Position numbers and translations under genes: made by a program. Positions 23,155-31,413 of a DNA stretch of 36,492 nt are shown here, one piece after another; within the stretch, counting starts at the first letter, position 1, and every line of letters begins with the position of its first letter. The notes below the pieces were generated by a model, which searched no databases, was not told the DNA's origin, and saw only the letters and a list, made by a program, of their open reading frames with translations. The DNA is from Clostridia bacterium (GTDB taxonomy: Bacteria; Bacillota; Clostridia; Oscillospirales; CAG-272), in NCBI GenBank assembly GCA_017547755.1, contig JAFYOX010000068.1:1-36492 (forward strand). The letters run 5' to 3'.

Positions 23155-24177
23155 TTATTTTCTTGCAATCGCTTCGACCATGCGGATATCGTGTACCTCA
23201 TTCCGCGCATCCGTGATCTTCGCAAATCCGCGGTAGCTCCAGACTGCACGTCCGATGCCGTATTCGAGGCACAGATCAGCGACGTCATTGTACCAGCGCA
23301 CCGCCGAATCGTCGTCGCAGTTCGCAATCGCGCCGTATTCGCCGAGGTACAGCGGACGGTTGTTCTTTGCGATGAATTCCGCCGCCGGAGCGAAAATTTT
23401 GCGGAGGTATTCCTTATCGACCATACCGCCGCGTTCCATCTGTGCGGGAAGATGTCCGCCGTAATATTCCAGATGATCGTCCGCCGCAAAGGGATACGTG
23501 ACCGGCTTCGTGTACGCCACATGATTCGGGATCCACGACGCTCTCTGATGCGAGAAGATAAAGGGTTCGTACATATGGAAGGTGTACACGATGTTCGGAT
23601 TGTCCGTCACGTACAGATTTTTCAGTTCCCAGACGGAATTCCACTTGTTCCCGCCGACGATGATCTTACGTTCCGGCGTGACCGCGTGGATCGCCGACAC
23701 CGTTTCCTGCCAGAGCGCGTTCCACGGATCGGAATTGTCCCACACCAGCTCGTTCAGCAGTTCAAAACGGAGGTTTTCCCCTTCGTCCGCATAACGGTGC
23801 GCGAAATTTTTCCAGATATTGATGTAGCGCGTCTTGCTTTCGGTATTCGTGAACAGGTCGTTCTTTTCTCCGTTCCCGAAGAAAAATCCGGGCGCGTGAT
23901 GCAGGTCGAGCACGACGTTGATGCCGTATTTCTTCGCCCACGCGATCGTATTGTCCACATACTTCATCCCGGATTCAAGATAAACACCGGGATTGTCGTC
24001 TTTTTCAAAGATGAAATAGTCCACCGGCAGCCGGACGTGATCCACGCCCCATTCTGCCATTCTCGCAAAATCGGGTTCGGTAATATAGGTATCCCAGTGT
24101 TCCGCACCCTTTTTACCGTACTGGGAGATCCAGTGACCGAGGTTGCATCCTGCCATATAGCCGTTCATGGTGTACAT
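23155..24177 (-). CDS. GH5-like (cellulase family) glycoside hydrolase, cytoplasmic
   Basis: 340 residues from ATG 24177, with AAAGGAGG 6 nt upstream; an upstream in-frame ATG at 24216 overlaps the end of the PHP gene and lacks a site. The (beta/alpha)8 pattern of clan GH-A is clear: DHVRLPVDY (Arg49), VVLDLHHAPG (His93-His94), FELLNEL with acid/base Glu143, TFHMYEP (His201, Tyr203), PLYLGEYGA with nucleophile Glu280, and AVWSYRGF (Trp313). No signal peptide, so it should act on imported oligosaccharides such as beta-glucosides or beta-mannosides. Last gene of the GH36-like/PHP/GH5 operon. Confidence 0.88.
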   Translation of the reverse strand: MYTMNGYMAGCNLGHWISQYGKKGAEHWDTYITEPDFARMAEWGVDHVRLPVDYFIFEKDDNPGVYLESGMKYVDNTIAWAKKYGINVVLDLHHAPGFFFGNGEKNDLFTNTESKTRYINIWKNFAHRYADEGENLRFELLNELVWDNSDPWNALWQETVSAIHAVTPERKIIVGGNKWNSVWELKNLYVTDNPNIVYTFHMYEPFIFSHQRASWIPNHVAYTKPVTYPFAADDHLEYYGGHLPAQMERGGMVDKEYLRKIFAPAAEFIAKNNRPLYLGEYGAIANCDDDSAVRWYNDVADLCLEYGIGRAVWSYRGFAKITDARNEVHDIRMVEAIARK

Positions 24178-24212
24178 AAAACTCCTCCTTTTCCGCTCTG
24201 TGGAGTCCGGAT

Positions 24213-25016
24213 TCACGGGATCCGGAATTTGTCGCTTTCCTTCAGATCCAGCAGACGGACGGCACGTTCGAAAATCTCATGATTCTGCTTCAGTTTTTGA
24301 CGGTCATGCGCGTCTCCGCCGAGATAAAACCGGCATCCGCAGGCTTTTGCGATCCGGAACATCCGCAGGACCGTGTCCGCTTCCGGTTCCGCAAAATTCA
24401 TGTCGTTGGAATTCAGTTCAATGCCGATGCCGCGTTCCGCCGCTTTTGCAAACAGGCGTTCCATCGTATCGGAAGAGATCCGCTCCAGCGTTTCCAGATA
24501 GGCGCCGCGGGACGTCGGATTGATCAGCCGGCAGGCAAGATGCGCGATCCCCATTTTCCGAAACGGCAGATCCGCTTCCAGAACGGCTTCCAGACGTTCC
24601 GCCCAGTGTGCCGCCAGCGCACCGACGCTCCGGTCTTCCCACTTCGGCCCCGTCATATGGTTGAAATGCGTCGTTGACAGGATCATGAAGCCGAAATCGT
24701 CCCAGCGGGAAGGCGGTACGCCGATCCTGTTGTCGCTGTCCAGATCCGCTTCACAGCCGAACAGGAACCGGATCCCCGATTCCTGCGGCAGAGGAAGGGA
24801 CTGTGCGATATAATCGAAATTCTGCCGTTCGTACCACCAGTTGACCACCGTATTGCAGGGGACCGTACGGTCCCAGTAATGGTCGGTCAGACAAATCGTG
24901 TTCCATCCCGCAGATTTCGCATGATTTAAGATCGCTTCCGGCGTCTGTCCGGGATCGCCAGAACAGATCGACAGATGCGTGTGAATATGAAAATCATGAT
25001 CGATCCGATACCTCAT
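24213..25016 (-). CDS. PHP domain metal-dependent phosphoesterase
   Basis: 267 residues. It starts with the PHP motif I DFHIHTHLS, then LTDHYW (motif II), FGCEAD (motif III, Glu), TTHFNH (motif IV region) and, near the C terminus, LGGDAH. These supply the His and Asp ligands of a trinuclear metal site. Relatives include histidinol-phosphatase and 3',5'-nucleotide phosphatases. Its position between two glycosidase genes (35-nt gaps either side) suggests dephosphorylation of a sugar phosphate, but that is inference. AAAGGA lies 4 nt before the ATG. Confidence 0.85.
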   Translation of the reverse strand: MRYRIDHDFHIHTHLSICSGDPGQTPEAILNHAKSAGWNTICLTDHYWDRTVPCNTVVNWWYERQNFDYIAQSLPLPQESGIRFLFGCEADLDSDNRIGVPPSRWDDFGFMILSTTHFNHMTGPKWEDRSVGALAAHWAERLEAVLEADLPFRKMGIAHLACRLINPTSRGAYLETLERISSDTMERLFAKAAERGIGIELNSNDMNFAEPEADTVLRMFRIAKACGCRFYLGGDAHDRQKLKQNHEIFERAVRLLDLKESDKFRIP

Positions 25017-25051
25017 CGCATCCTTTGCCCCCTTCCTGCCTTCGTCTTTCT

Positions 25052-26764
25052 TTATTCTTTGTCGCCGTACATCGCGTCAATGCGGTCGGTGTATTCCTTC
25101 CATACCTGCGCCAGAGCCGCGAGGTCGTCCTTGTTGAAGCCGAACGACGGCAGAGGCGTTACGCAGTAAATATCCGGGATACCGGTCTGCGGCTGCTTGA
25201 GCATCCAGCGCATCGTATCGCGGCGGGTGTTGAAGCCGGCGTTGTCGGTGTCGAGCAGCGTGCCGGGCATCGCAATACGGTACATCTTCGCACGGAATTC
25301 GAGGTCTTCGCCGCAGAAGCGGTTGCGTCCATCGTAGTCATGGAGACGTCCGTGGTCACAGATGTGTGCGAAGTACGGATGGCACGGGCTGCAGTTGATG
25401 ATCGCGTGCGGCTTGATCTTCTTCGCAAACGTGTAGATGTGTTCCATGAATTCGTACAGCAGTTCCACGCCGTACTTGCCGGAATAGGTCTTCATTTCGC
25501 GGCCGATCGGGATCTGGAACGCGTAGTCAATCTTGATACCGTCGCAGTCATAGCATCCTTCGTCGGACGAGAAGATACGGTAGAGTGCGTCGTCGAGTAC
25601 CTTGAGGAAATACGGATGGGAAACGTCAATGCGCTTGCCGCTGCGTTCGGTGGTCACGCAGGCTTCGTCGCAGTCGAGTCCGTCCGGGTCGAAAATCTTG
25701 AACCACAGCATCGTGTGGATGCCTTCGGCATGACGGCGGTCAACGAATGCGCGCAGATCCGGGAATTTGTCGGGATCGGCAATGTCAATGGCGTAGTTCT
25801 TCTGCCACTTGTCGTCGATGATGAGGCAGCGCGGATAGAGTCCGGCTTCGTGCATCCGCTTCAGATAGTCTTCGTAAACTTCTTCGCACGCGAGATCCAT
25901 CGGATTGATGTTCTTGTCGTAGTACCGTGCAAACTGTTCGATCCAGCCGCAGGCGATCGGACCGTGCCAGAACTTCGGCGGAAGTTCCGCTTTCTTCACC
26001 TTTGCGATACCGGAACCGAAATAGTAGTCCGTATACTTCTTCATCGCGTCGAATTCGTCGTCCGCGCCGTAGCCGACGATGTGCGGAGCCGTCCATTCGC
26101 CGTCCACTGTGTTGGTTCCCACCACGGTGTGACCGTCCTGGTCGGTAGAGAGGAAGAACGTGGTGCCCCAGTTATGCTGCGGAACGGGATTGTAGGTGAA
26201 CGAGTTGAAATTGTGTTCACCGCGTTCAGCCGCCAGACCGAGTGCGAGCTGACGCGCAAGACCTTCACAGCGGAACGCATAGCAGAACATGGGCGGAACC
26301 ATCAGCACCGACCAGCGGTAGCACTTCTGGGACGCCTTGAAATAATAATCTTCTTCATTGTACCACGAAATGCACGGGTTGAAGCCCCACTGGAATTCGT
26401 AATCGCTGCCGTGACCGGGAGCGGCGCAGTTGCCGGTGAAGTATTCGATGCCGTCGACTCTGCCCTGTCCCTTTACGCTGACCTTATAAATGAAGCGGAG
26501 AGGCGTGCATTCGAGGGTATACGTCTTTTCTTTCCAGAGTGCGCTCTTGTTCTTCCACGTGAAGAGCATATTGCCGTTCACTTCTTCCGCGGAGACGAGT
26601 GCGGGGATTTCGGGTTCTTCGTCGCGGATGGTTTTCAGATCGTCGGACGTCTGATGCACCGCCGAACGTACGTCCAGTCCGGCAACAGTACATCCGTCGA
26701 GGATCACATTGATCTTCGCGCCGTCAATTTCCAGTTCGTATGCGAGCTTTTTGATGTTATACAT
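25052..26764 (-). CDS. GH36-like (clan GH-D type) alpha-galactosidase-related glycoside hydrolase
   Basis: 570 residues from ATG 26764, with AAGGGAG upstream. An N-terminal beta domain (about 1-230) precedes a TIM barrel: WHGPIACGW, LIIDDKWQKNYA (Asp317-Asp318), MLWFKIFDPDG, DGIKIDYAF with the likely nucleophile Asp413, then NCSPCHPYF and TLLDTDNAGFNTRRDTMRW, which would carry the acid/base. This order resembles GH36/GH27 and raffinose-synthase relatives, though the substrate pockets are unlike any member I can name. No signal peptide. It leads the operon with the PHP and GH5 genes. The frame continues open upstream through 28573, but that extension is antisense to the ABC gene and has no start signal. 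Confidence 0.6.
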   Translation of the reverse strand: MYNIKKLAYELEIDGAKINVILDGCTVAGLDVRSAVHQTSDDLKTIRDEEPEIPALVSAEEVNGNMLFTWKNKSALWKEKTYTLECTPLRFIYKVSVKGQGRVDGIEYFTGNCAAPGHGSDYEFQWGFNPCISWYNEEDYYFKASQKCYRWSVLMVPPMFCYAFRCEGLARQLALGLAAERGEHNFNSFTYNPVPQHNWGTTFFLSTDQDGHTVVGTNTVDGEWTAPHIVGYGADDEFDAMKKYTDYYFGSGIAKVKKAELPPKFWHGPIACGWIEQFARYYDKNINPMDLACEEVYEDYLKRMHEAGLYPRCLIIDDKWQKNYAIDIADPDKFPDLRAFVDRRHAEGIHTMLWFKIFDPDGLDCDEACVTTERSGKRIDVSHPYFLKVLDDALYRIFSSDEGCYDCDGIKIDYAFQIPIGREMKTYSGKYGVELLYEFMEHIYTFAKKIKPHAIINCSPCHPYFAHICDHGRLHDYDGRNRFCGEDLEFRAKMYRIAMPGTLLDTDNAGFNTRRDTMRWMLKQPQTGIPDIYCVTPLPSFGFNKDDLAALAQVWKEYTDRIDAMYGDKE

Positions 26765-26775
26765 AGGTTTCTCCC

Positions 26776-26804
26776 TTGCAGTTTCTGTGTGAATATGGTA
26801 TAAT
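26776..26804 (+). promoter_or_regulatory. Sigma-A promoter for the ABC exporter pair
   Basis: TTGCAG (26776-26781), 17 nt, TATAAT (26799-26804). It gives a ~110-nt leader and lies inside the leader of the divergent glycan operon. Confidence 0.8.
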
Positions 26805-26815
26805 CCGTTAAGGAA

Positions 26816-26844
26816 ATTATAACTTATTTTCGCATGGATTGAAA
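26816..26844 (-). promoter_or_regulatory. Promoter of the GH36-like/PHP/GH5 operon
   Basis: Minus strand TTTCAA (26839-26844), 17 nt, TATAAT (26816-26821). It points toward the ABC promoter, so transcripts from the two would overlap in opposite directions. Confidence 0.65.
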
Positions 26845-26920
26845 TGAGCAAAGACGCCAAACTTCCCACGGCGGTTTTGTCAGTAATCCACAACTTCAAG
26901 AAAGGATCGGACATTCTCCT

Positions 26921-28660
26921 TTGAAAAATCTCTTTCATTATCTGAAATCCTACACGCTGGAAGCGATTCTCGGACCGCTGTTCAAGCTGCTCGAGGCCAT
27001 GTTCGAACTGTTCGTGCCGCTCGTCGTCGCGGACATCATCGACCGCGGGATCGCCGCCGGGGACAAGTCCTACATCATCGGACGTTCCCTCATTCTGGTC
27101 GCGCTCGGCGTTATCGGGCTGGTCTGCTCGCTGACCGCACAGTATTTCGCGGCACGTGCCGCCGTCGGAACGTCGTGCAGCATCCGCCGTTCCCTGTATG
27201 AGCATATCCAGAAGCTCTCCTTCTCCGATATCGACCGTGCCGGGATCCCGACGCTCATCACCCGTCTGACCGGCGACGTCAATCAGGTGCAGAACGGCAT
27301 CAACCTTGCACTCCGTCTGCTCCTGCGTTCCCCGTTTGTCGTTTTCGGCGCCATGATCATGGCGTTCACGCTCGATGCGAAAGCCGCCCTGATCTTCCTC
27401 GCGGTCATCGCCGTTCTGTCCGTGATCGTCTTCGGCATCATCCTCGGCTCCGTTCCGGCCTACAAAAAAGTGCAGTCCGAACTGGATGCCCTGACCGGCA
27501 CAACCCGTGAAAGCCTGTCCGGTGCCCGCGTGATCCGCGCGTTCGGCATGGAAGACAGCGAAAGCGAGACCTTCGCCAAGCACAACACCTCGCTGAAACA
27601 GCGTCAGCAGTTCGCCGGAAAAATCTCCGCGCTGATGAATCCGATGACGTTCGTCATCCTCAATCTCGGCATCATCGCCCTGCTGCAGTCCGGCGGAAAC
27701 CGGGTCATGACGGGCGCGCTCCTGACCGGGGAAGTCGTTGCGCTCTACAACTACATGACGCAGATCCTCGTTGAACTCGTCAAGTTCGCGAACCTGATCA
27801 TCACCATCACCAAGGCGATCACCTGTATGCAGCGCATCGACGCGGTGATCCACACCGAACCGGAAATGACCTTCCCGGAAACCATTCCGGCAGAAACCGC
27901 ATCCGCTCCGGCGATCGAATTCCGTTCCGTCTCCGTTCAGTATACGGAAGGCAGTGATCCTGCCCTTTCGGACGTTTCGTTCCGCATCGAACGCGGTCAG
28001 ACCGTCGGCATCATCGGCGGTACCGGCTGCGGCAAATCGACGCTCGTTTCGCTGATCCCGCGCTTCTATGACGTTTCCGCAGGCGAAATCCTCGTGAACG
28101 GCGTGAACGTACGCGAATACCCGGCGGACAAGCTCCGCGACAAGGTCGGCTACGTCCTGCAGAAGGCGCTCCTCTTCAAGGGTACCATCCGCAGCAACCT
28201 CCTTTACGGCACCGCCTCCGCAACCGATGCCGACATGACCGAAGCCATCGCTTTCGCACAGGGCTCCGATGTTCTCGCGGCAAAGGAAAACGGTCTGGAT
28301 TCCGTGGTCGAACAGGGCGGACGCAATTTCTCCGGCGGTCAGCGTCAGAGACTCACGATCGCCCGCGCACTCGTCCGCAAACCGGAGATCCTCATCCTCG
28401 ACGACAGCGCTTCCGCGCTCGACTTTGCGACCGACGCGGCACTCCGCAGGACCATCCGTAGTCTTCCCGAACGTCCGACCACGCTGATCGTATCCCAGCG
28501 TACCGCTTCGATCATGGACGCGGATCAGATCATCGTTCTGGACGACGGCAAGGTAGTCGGCATCGGCACCCACAGTCGTCTGCTGGAAACCTGCGATGTT
28601 TACCGCGAAATCTACGAATCCCAGTACAATACCGGGAACAAGTCCCGTCAGGAGGCGTGA
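26921..28660 (+). CDS. Heterodimeric ABC exporter, subunit with degenerate ATP site
   Basis: 579 residues, reading from TTG 26921; the next residues (KNLFHYLKSYTLEAILGPLFKLLEA) are typical of the family's first membrane helix. The nearest AAAGGA is ~14 nt upstream, rather far, so the start is tentative. Six membrane segments (about 1-300) precede the ATPase: Walker A GGTGCGKST (366-374), signature FSGGQ (470-474) and Walker B LILDD (491-495). The catalytic Glu is Asp495 and the H-loop His is Gln526 (SQRTAS). This is the degenerate half seen in TM287/288- or BmrCD-like exporters. The substrate is probably a drug, lipid or peptide; no lead is visible. Confidence 0.93.
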   Translation: MKNLFHYLKSYTLEAILGPLFKLLEAMFELFVPLVVADIIDRGIAAGDKSYIIGRSLILVALGVIGLVCSLTAQYFAARAAVGTSCSIRRSLYEHIQKLSFSDIDRAGIPTLITRLTGDVNQVQNGINLALRLLLRSPFVVFGAMIMAFTLDAKAALIFLAVIAVLSVIVFGIILGSVPAYKKVQSELDALTGTTRESLSGARVIRAFGMEDSESETFAKHNTSLKQRQQFAGKISALMNPMTFVILNLGIIALLQSGGNRVMTGALLTGEVVALYNYMTQILVELVKFANLIITITKAITCMQRIDAVIHTEPEMTFPETIPAETASAPAIEFRSVSVQYTEGSDPALSDVSFRIERGQTVGIIGGTGCGKSTLVSLIPRFYDVSAGEILVNGVNVREYPADKLRDKVGYVLQKALLFKGTIRSNLLYGTASATDADMTEAIAFAQGSDVLAAKENGLDSVVEQGGRNFSGGQRQRLTIARALVRKPEILILDDSASALDFATDAALRRTIRSLPERPTTLIVSQRTASIMDADQIIVLDDGKVVGIGTHSRLLETCDVYREIYESQYNTGNKSRQEA

Positions 28661-28663
28661 GTC

Positions 28664-30427
28664 ATGGCTGACAAGAAGAAAACAAAAATCGAAAAGAAAA
28701 CCTGGCTCCGTCTCGGTGCCTATCTAAAAAAATATACCGCGCTGATCCTTCTCACCATCGTCCTTGCGGCGGCGGTCGTGTTCTTCACCCTCTACATCCC
28801 GATCCTCTGCGGCCGTGCGATCGACTGCATGATCGGTGCCGGAGACGTGGATTTTGACGGCATTGCGAACAATCTCCTGCAGATCGCGTTCTGCGCGCTG
28901 GCTTGCGGCGTCCTGCAGTGGATCATGAACACCGTCAACAACAAGATCACCTACTCCGTGGTCTGCGACGTACGCCGCGACGCGTTCGACACGATCACCG
29001 AACTTCCCCTCTCCTACATCGACAGCCACCCGCACGGCGGTACCGTCAGCCGTGTCATCTCCGACGTGGACCAGTTCGCCGACGGTCTTCTTCTCGGCTT
29101 CACACAGCTCTTCTCCGGCGTGATGACGATCCTCATCACCCTCGTCTTCATGGTGATGATCCACCCGCTGATCGCGCTGATCGTCGTTCTCCTGACCCCG
29201 CTGTCCCTGTTCGTGGCGTCGTTCATTGCAAAGAAGACCTTCACGATGTTCAAACTCCGCTCCGAAACGAACGGTGAGCTGACCGCGTTCATCAACGAAA
29301 CGGTCGGCGGTCAGCAGGTCATCCGTGCGTTCTCGCAGGAAGACGAAACCCTCGCCCATTTTGATGAAATCAACGACCGTCTGAAGAAATATTCGCTCCG
29401 CGCGATTTTCTTCTCCTCGATCACCAATCCGGCGACCCGCTTCGTGAACAACATCGTCTACGCGGCGGTCGGTCTCACCGGCGCACTTGCGGCGGTTGCC
29501 GGCTCCATGACCGTCGGCGGTCTGACGAGCTTCCTTGCGTACGCAAACCAGTATACGAAGCCGTTCAACGAAATTTCCGGCGTTGTCACCGAGCTGCAGA
29601 ACGCACTTGCCTGTGCCGGACGCATTTTCGAACTGATCGATGAACCGCGCTACACGCCCGACAAGGAAAATGCCCCCGCACTCACCGATGTGGAAGGCAA
29701 TATCGATCTCGACAACGTGGAATTCTCCTATACGCCCGATCGTGAACTCATCAAGGGACTGAATCTCCACGCGAAAAAGGGTCAGCGCATCGCCATCGTC
29801 GGCCCGACCGGCTGCGGCAAGACCACGATCATCAACCTGCTCATGCGTTTCTACGACGTAAACGGCGGTACGATCAGAATCGACGGGCAGGAAATCCGCG
29901 ATGTAACCCGCAAGTCCCTCTGCGGCTCGTATGGTATGGTGCTGCAGGACACCTGGCTCCTGCACGGGACCATCCGCGACAACATCAAAATGGGACGTGA
30001 AGCAACGGACGACGAAGTCATCGCGGCGGCAAAAGCGGCACACGCACACAGCTTCATCCGCCGTCTGCCGAAGGGATACGATACCGTCATCAGCGACGAC
30101 GGCGGCGCATTGTCCGCAGGCCAGCGTCAGCTGCTGTGCATCGCGCGCGTGATGCTCGAGATCCCGCCGATGCTCATCCTCGACGAAGCAACGTCCTCGA
30201 TCGACACCCGTACGGAACTGAAGATCCAGCAGGCGTTCCAGACCCTCATGAAGGGACGCACGAGCTTCATCGTCGCGCACCGTCTGTCAACCATCAAGGA
30301 AGCGGACACCATCCTCGTTATGAAAGCCGGAAAGATCATCGAATCCGGCACGCACGACGAACTCTTAAAAAACGGCGGCTTCTACGCAAACCTGTGGGGC
30401 AGTCAGTTTGAGTCGGCGGATATGTAA
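28664..30427 (+). CDS. Heterodimeric ABC exporter, subunit with intact Walker B and degenerate signature
   Basis: 587 residues, 3 nt after the partner's stop. AGGAGG lies 8 nt before the ATG. After a Lys-rich start, six membrane segments (about 25-310) precede the ATPase: Walker A GPTGCGKTT (380-388), Walker B LILDEAT with Glu508, and H-loop His539 (VAHRLST). The signature is LSAGQ (483-487) instead of LSGGQ. Combined with the partner's intact FSGGQ, one ATP site is fully consensus and the other degenerate, as expected for the obligate heterodimer. A strong terminator follows. Confidence 0.95.
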   Translation: MADKKKTKIEKKTWLRLGAYLKKYTALILLTIVLAAAVVFFTLYIPILCGRAIDCMIGAGDVDFDGIANNLLQIAFCALACGVLQWIMNTVNNKITYSVVCDVRRDAFDTITELPLSYIDSHPHGGTVSRVISDVDQFADGLLLGFTQLFSGVMTILITLVFMVMIHPLIALIVVLLTPLSLFVASFIAKKTFTMFKLRSETNGELTAFINETVGGQQVIRAFSQEDETLAHFDEINDRLKKYSLRAIFFSSITNPATRFVNNIVYAAVGLTGALAAVAGSMTVGGLTSFLAYANQYTKPFNEISGVVTELQNALACAGRIFELIDEPRYTPDKENAPALTDVEGNIDLDNVEFSYTPDRELIKGLNLHAKKGQRIAIVGPTGCGKTTIINLLMRFYDVNGGTIRIDGQEIRDVTRKSLCGSYGMVLQDTWLLHGTIRDNIKMGREATDDEVIAAAKAAHAHSFIRRLPKGYDTVISDDGGALSAGQRQLLCIARVMLEIPPMLILDEATSSIDTRTELKIQQAFQTLMKGRTSFIVAHRLSTIKEADTILVMKAGKIIESGTHDELLKNGGFYANLWGSQFESADM

Positions 30428-30434
30428 GCCAAGC

Positions 30435-30480
30435 AAAAAAAGACCGTTTCTCCGATTTCACATCAGAGAACGGTCTTTTT
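30435..30480. terminator. Bidirectional terminator after the ABC genes
   Basis: 12-bp stem AAAAAGACCGTT/AACGGTCTTTTT (ending at 30480) with a 20-nt loop that can extend by CTC/GAG. A and T runs on both flanks. It lies between the convergent ABC and Sel1-repeat genes. Confidence 0.85.
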
Positions 30481-30492
30481 CCATGGAAGTCT

Positions 30493-31302
30493 TCAGAGGA
30501 GCCGCTCAAGTTTATACTCCGCTTCGTCATCCCCCTGTTCGGCAGCTTTGCGGTACCATCGGATTGCCTCCTCTTTATCCATCGGCACGCCGTTTCCCTC
30601 CAGATAACAATCGCCAAGAACACACTGTGCTTCTGTACTGCCCTGCTCTGCGGCTTTCCGGAACCACTGGAGCCCCGCATCATTGTAATATTTTGCCAGC
30701 TTTTGCATCGCTTTCGGAAATCCCATCCCGGCAGCTTTCCGATAACACTCCACAGCCGCTTCATCGTCAGGCTCCGCACGGATTCCCTTCTCATACCATG
30801 TGAGTGCTTCCGCTGAGTCAGCCGTTTTCCACGATTTCATATATATGGGATCTGTTGCTTTCTCATACCACGGACAGGATATATCATTGAAATAATAGAT
30901 TCCCAAATCGAACATTGCCTGCACATGCCCCATTTCTGCCGCTTTCAGGTACCATCGAATCGCTTCTTCCTTGTCCTTTTCTGCTCCTCTGCCATAATCA
31001 TAACACTTGGCGAGGGTATATGCCGCTTCCATATGGCCCATATCGGCCGCTTCGCGGTACCACCGGATCGCTTCCGTTTCATCACATTCCACGCCGTTTC
31101 CCCACCTGTAGCATTCTCCCAGAGAATACGCCGCTTCCATATGGCCCATATCGGCCGCTTCGCGGTACCACCGGATCGCTTCCGTTTCATCACATTCCAC
31201 GCCGTTTCCCCACCTGTAGCATTCTCCCAGAGAATACGCCGCTTCCGCATCTCCCTGTACCGCCGCTTCGAAGTATCTTTTTACATCTTTATTCCTTTCC
31301 AT
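30493..31302 (-). CDS. Sel1-like repeat (TPR-like) protein
   Basis: 269 residues from ATG 31302, with GAAAGG 7 nt upstream; an in-frame ATG at 31317 is possible. It consists of about six Sel1 repeats of ~36 residues (A-A-Y-S-L-G-E-C-Y-x-x-G-N-G-V-x-x-D-x-x-E-A-I-R-W-Y-R-E-A-A-D-M-G-H), the middle ones degenerate. Two adjacent repeats near residues 24-98 are identical in DNA and protein. Sel1 repeats form alpha solenoids that bind other proteins. No signal peptide, so it is probably a cytoplasmic scaffold; partner unknown. Base composition is more AT-rich than the flanking genes. Confidence 0.85.
   Translation of the reverse strand: MERNKDVKRYFEAAVQGDAEAAYSLGECYRWGNGVECDETEAIRWYREAADMGHMEAAYSLGECYRWGNGVECDETEAIRWYREAADMGHMEAAYTLAKCYDYGRGAEKDKEEAIRWYLKAAEMGHVQAMFDLGIYYFNDISCPWYEKATDPIYMKSWKTADSAEALTWYEKGIRAEPDDEAAVECYRKAAGMGFPKAMQKLAKYYNDAGLQWFRKAAEQGSTEAQCVLGDCYLEGNGVPMDKEEAIRWYRKAAEQGDDEAEYKLERLL
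31023..31246 (-). repeat. Exact tandem duplication of 108 bp inside the Sel1 gene
   Basis: Units 31023-31130 and 31131-31238 are identical base for base, with another 8 bp of match to 31246. The period equals one 36-residue Sel1 repeat, so the frame is kept. Confidence 0.95.
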
Positions 31303-31368
31303 CGTCATACCTTTCATTTTTCAATGCTAACTTCCCTGTCCGCACTTCCTAAGCCGCGGAACAAAGAT

Positions 31369-31404
31369 GCGGGGAAAAACTCTTTCCAAAAAGTTTTTCC
31401 CCGC
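31369..31404. repeat. Palindromic repeat copy F
   Basis: 13-bp stem GCGGGGAAAAACT/AGTTTTTCCCCGC (31369-31381 with 31392-31404) and 10-nt loop, no head motif. It lies 10 nt after the stop of the phosphodiesterase gene on the minus strand, so it may end that transcript. Confidence 0.85.
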
Positions 31405-31413
31405 GAAATCCTA

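Noticed and set aside
25052-28573. Minus-strand open frame of over 1,100 codons reaching from the GH36-like gene across the first ABC gene
   Set aside because: Only the part from ATG 26764 has a ribosome site and recognisable protein. The rest is the complement of a clear ABC transporter gene, and long antisense frames are common here because of high GC at third positions.
31023-31246. CRISPR-like repeat
   Set aside because: The identical 108-bp units are contiguous, without spacers, and encode Sel1 repeats.
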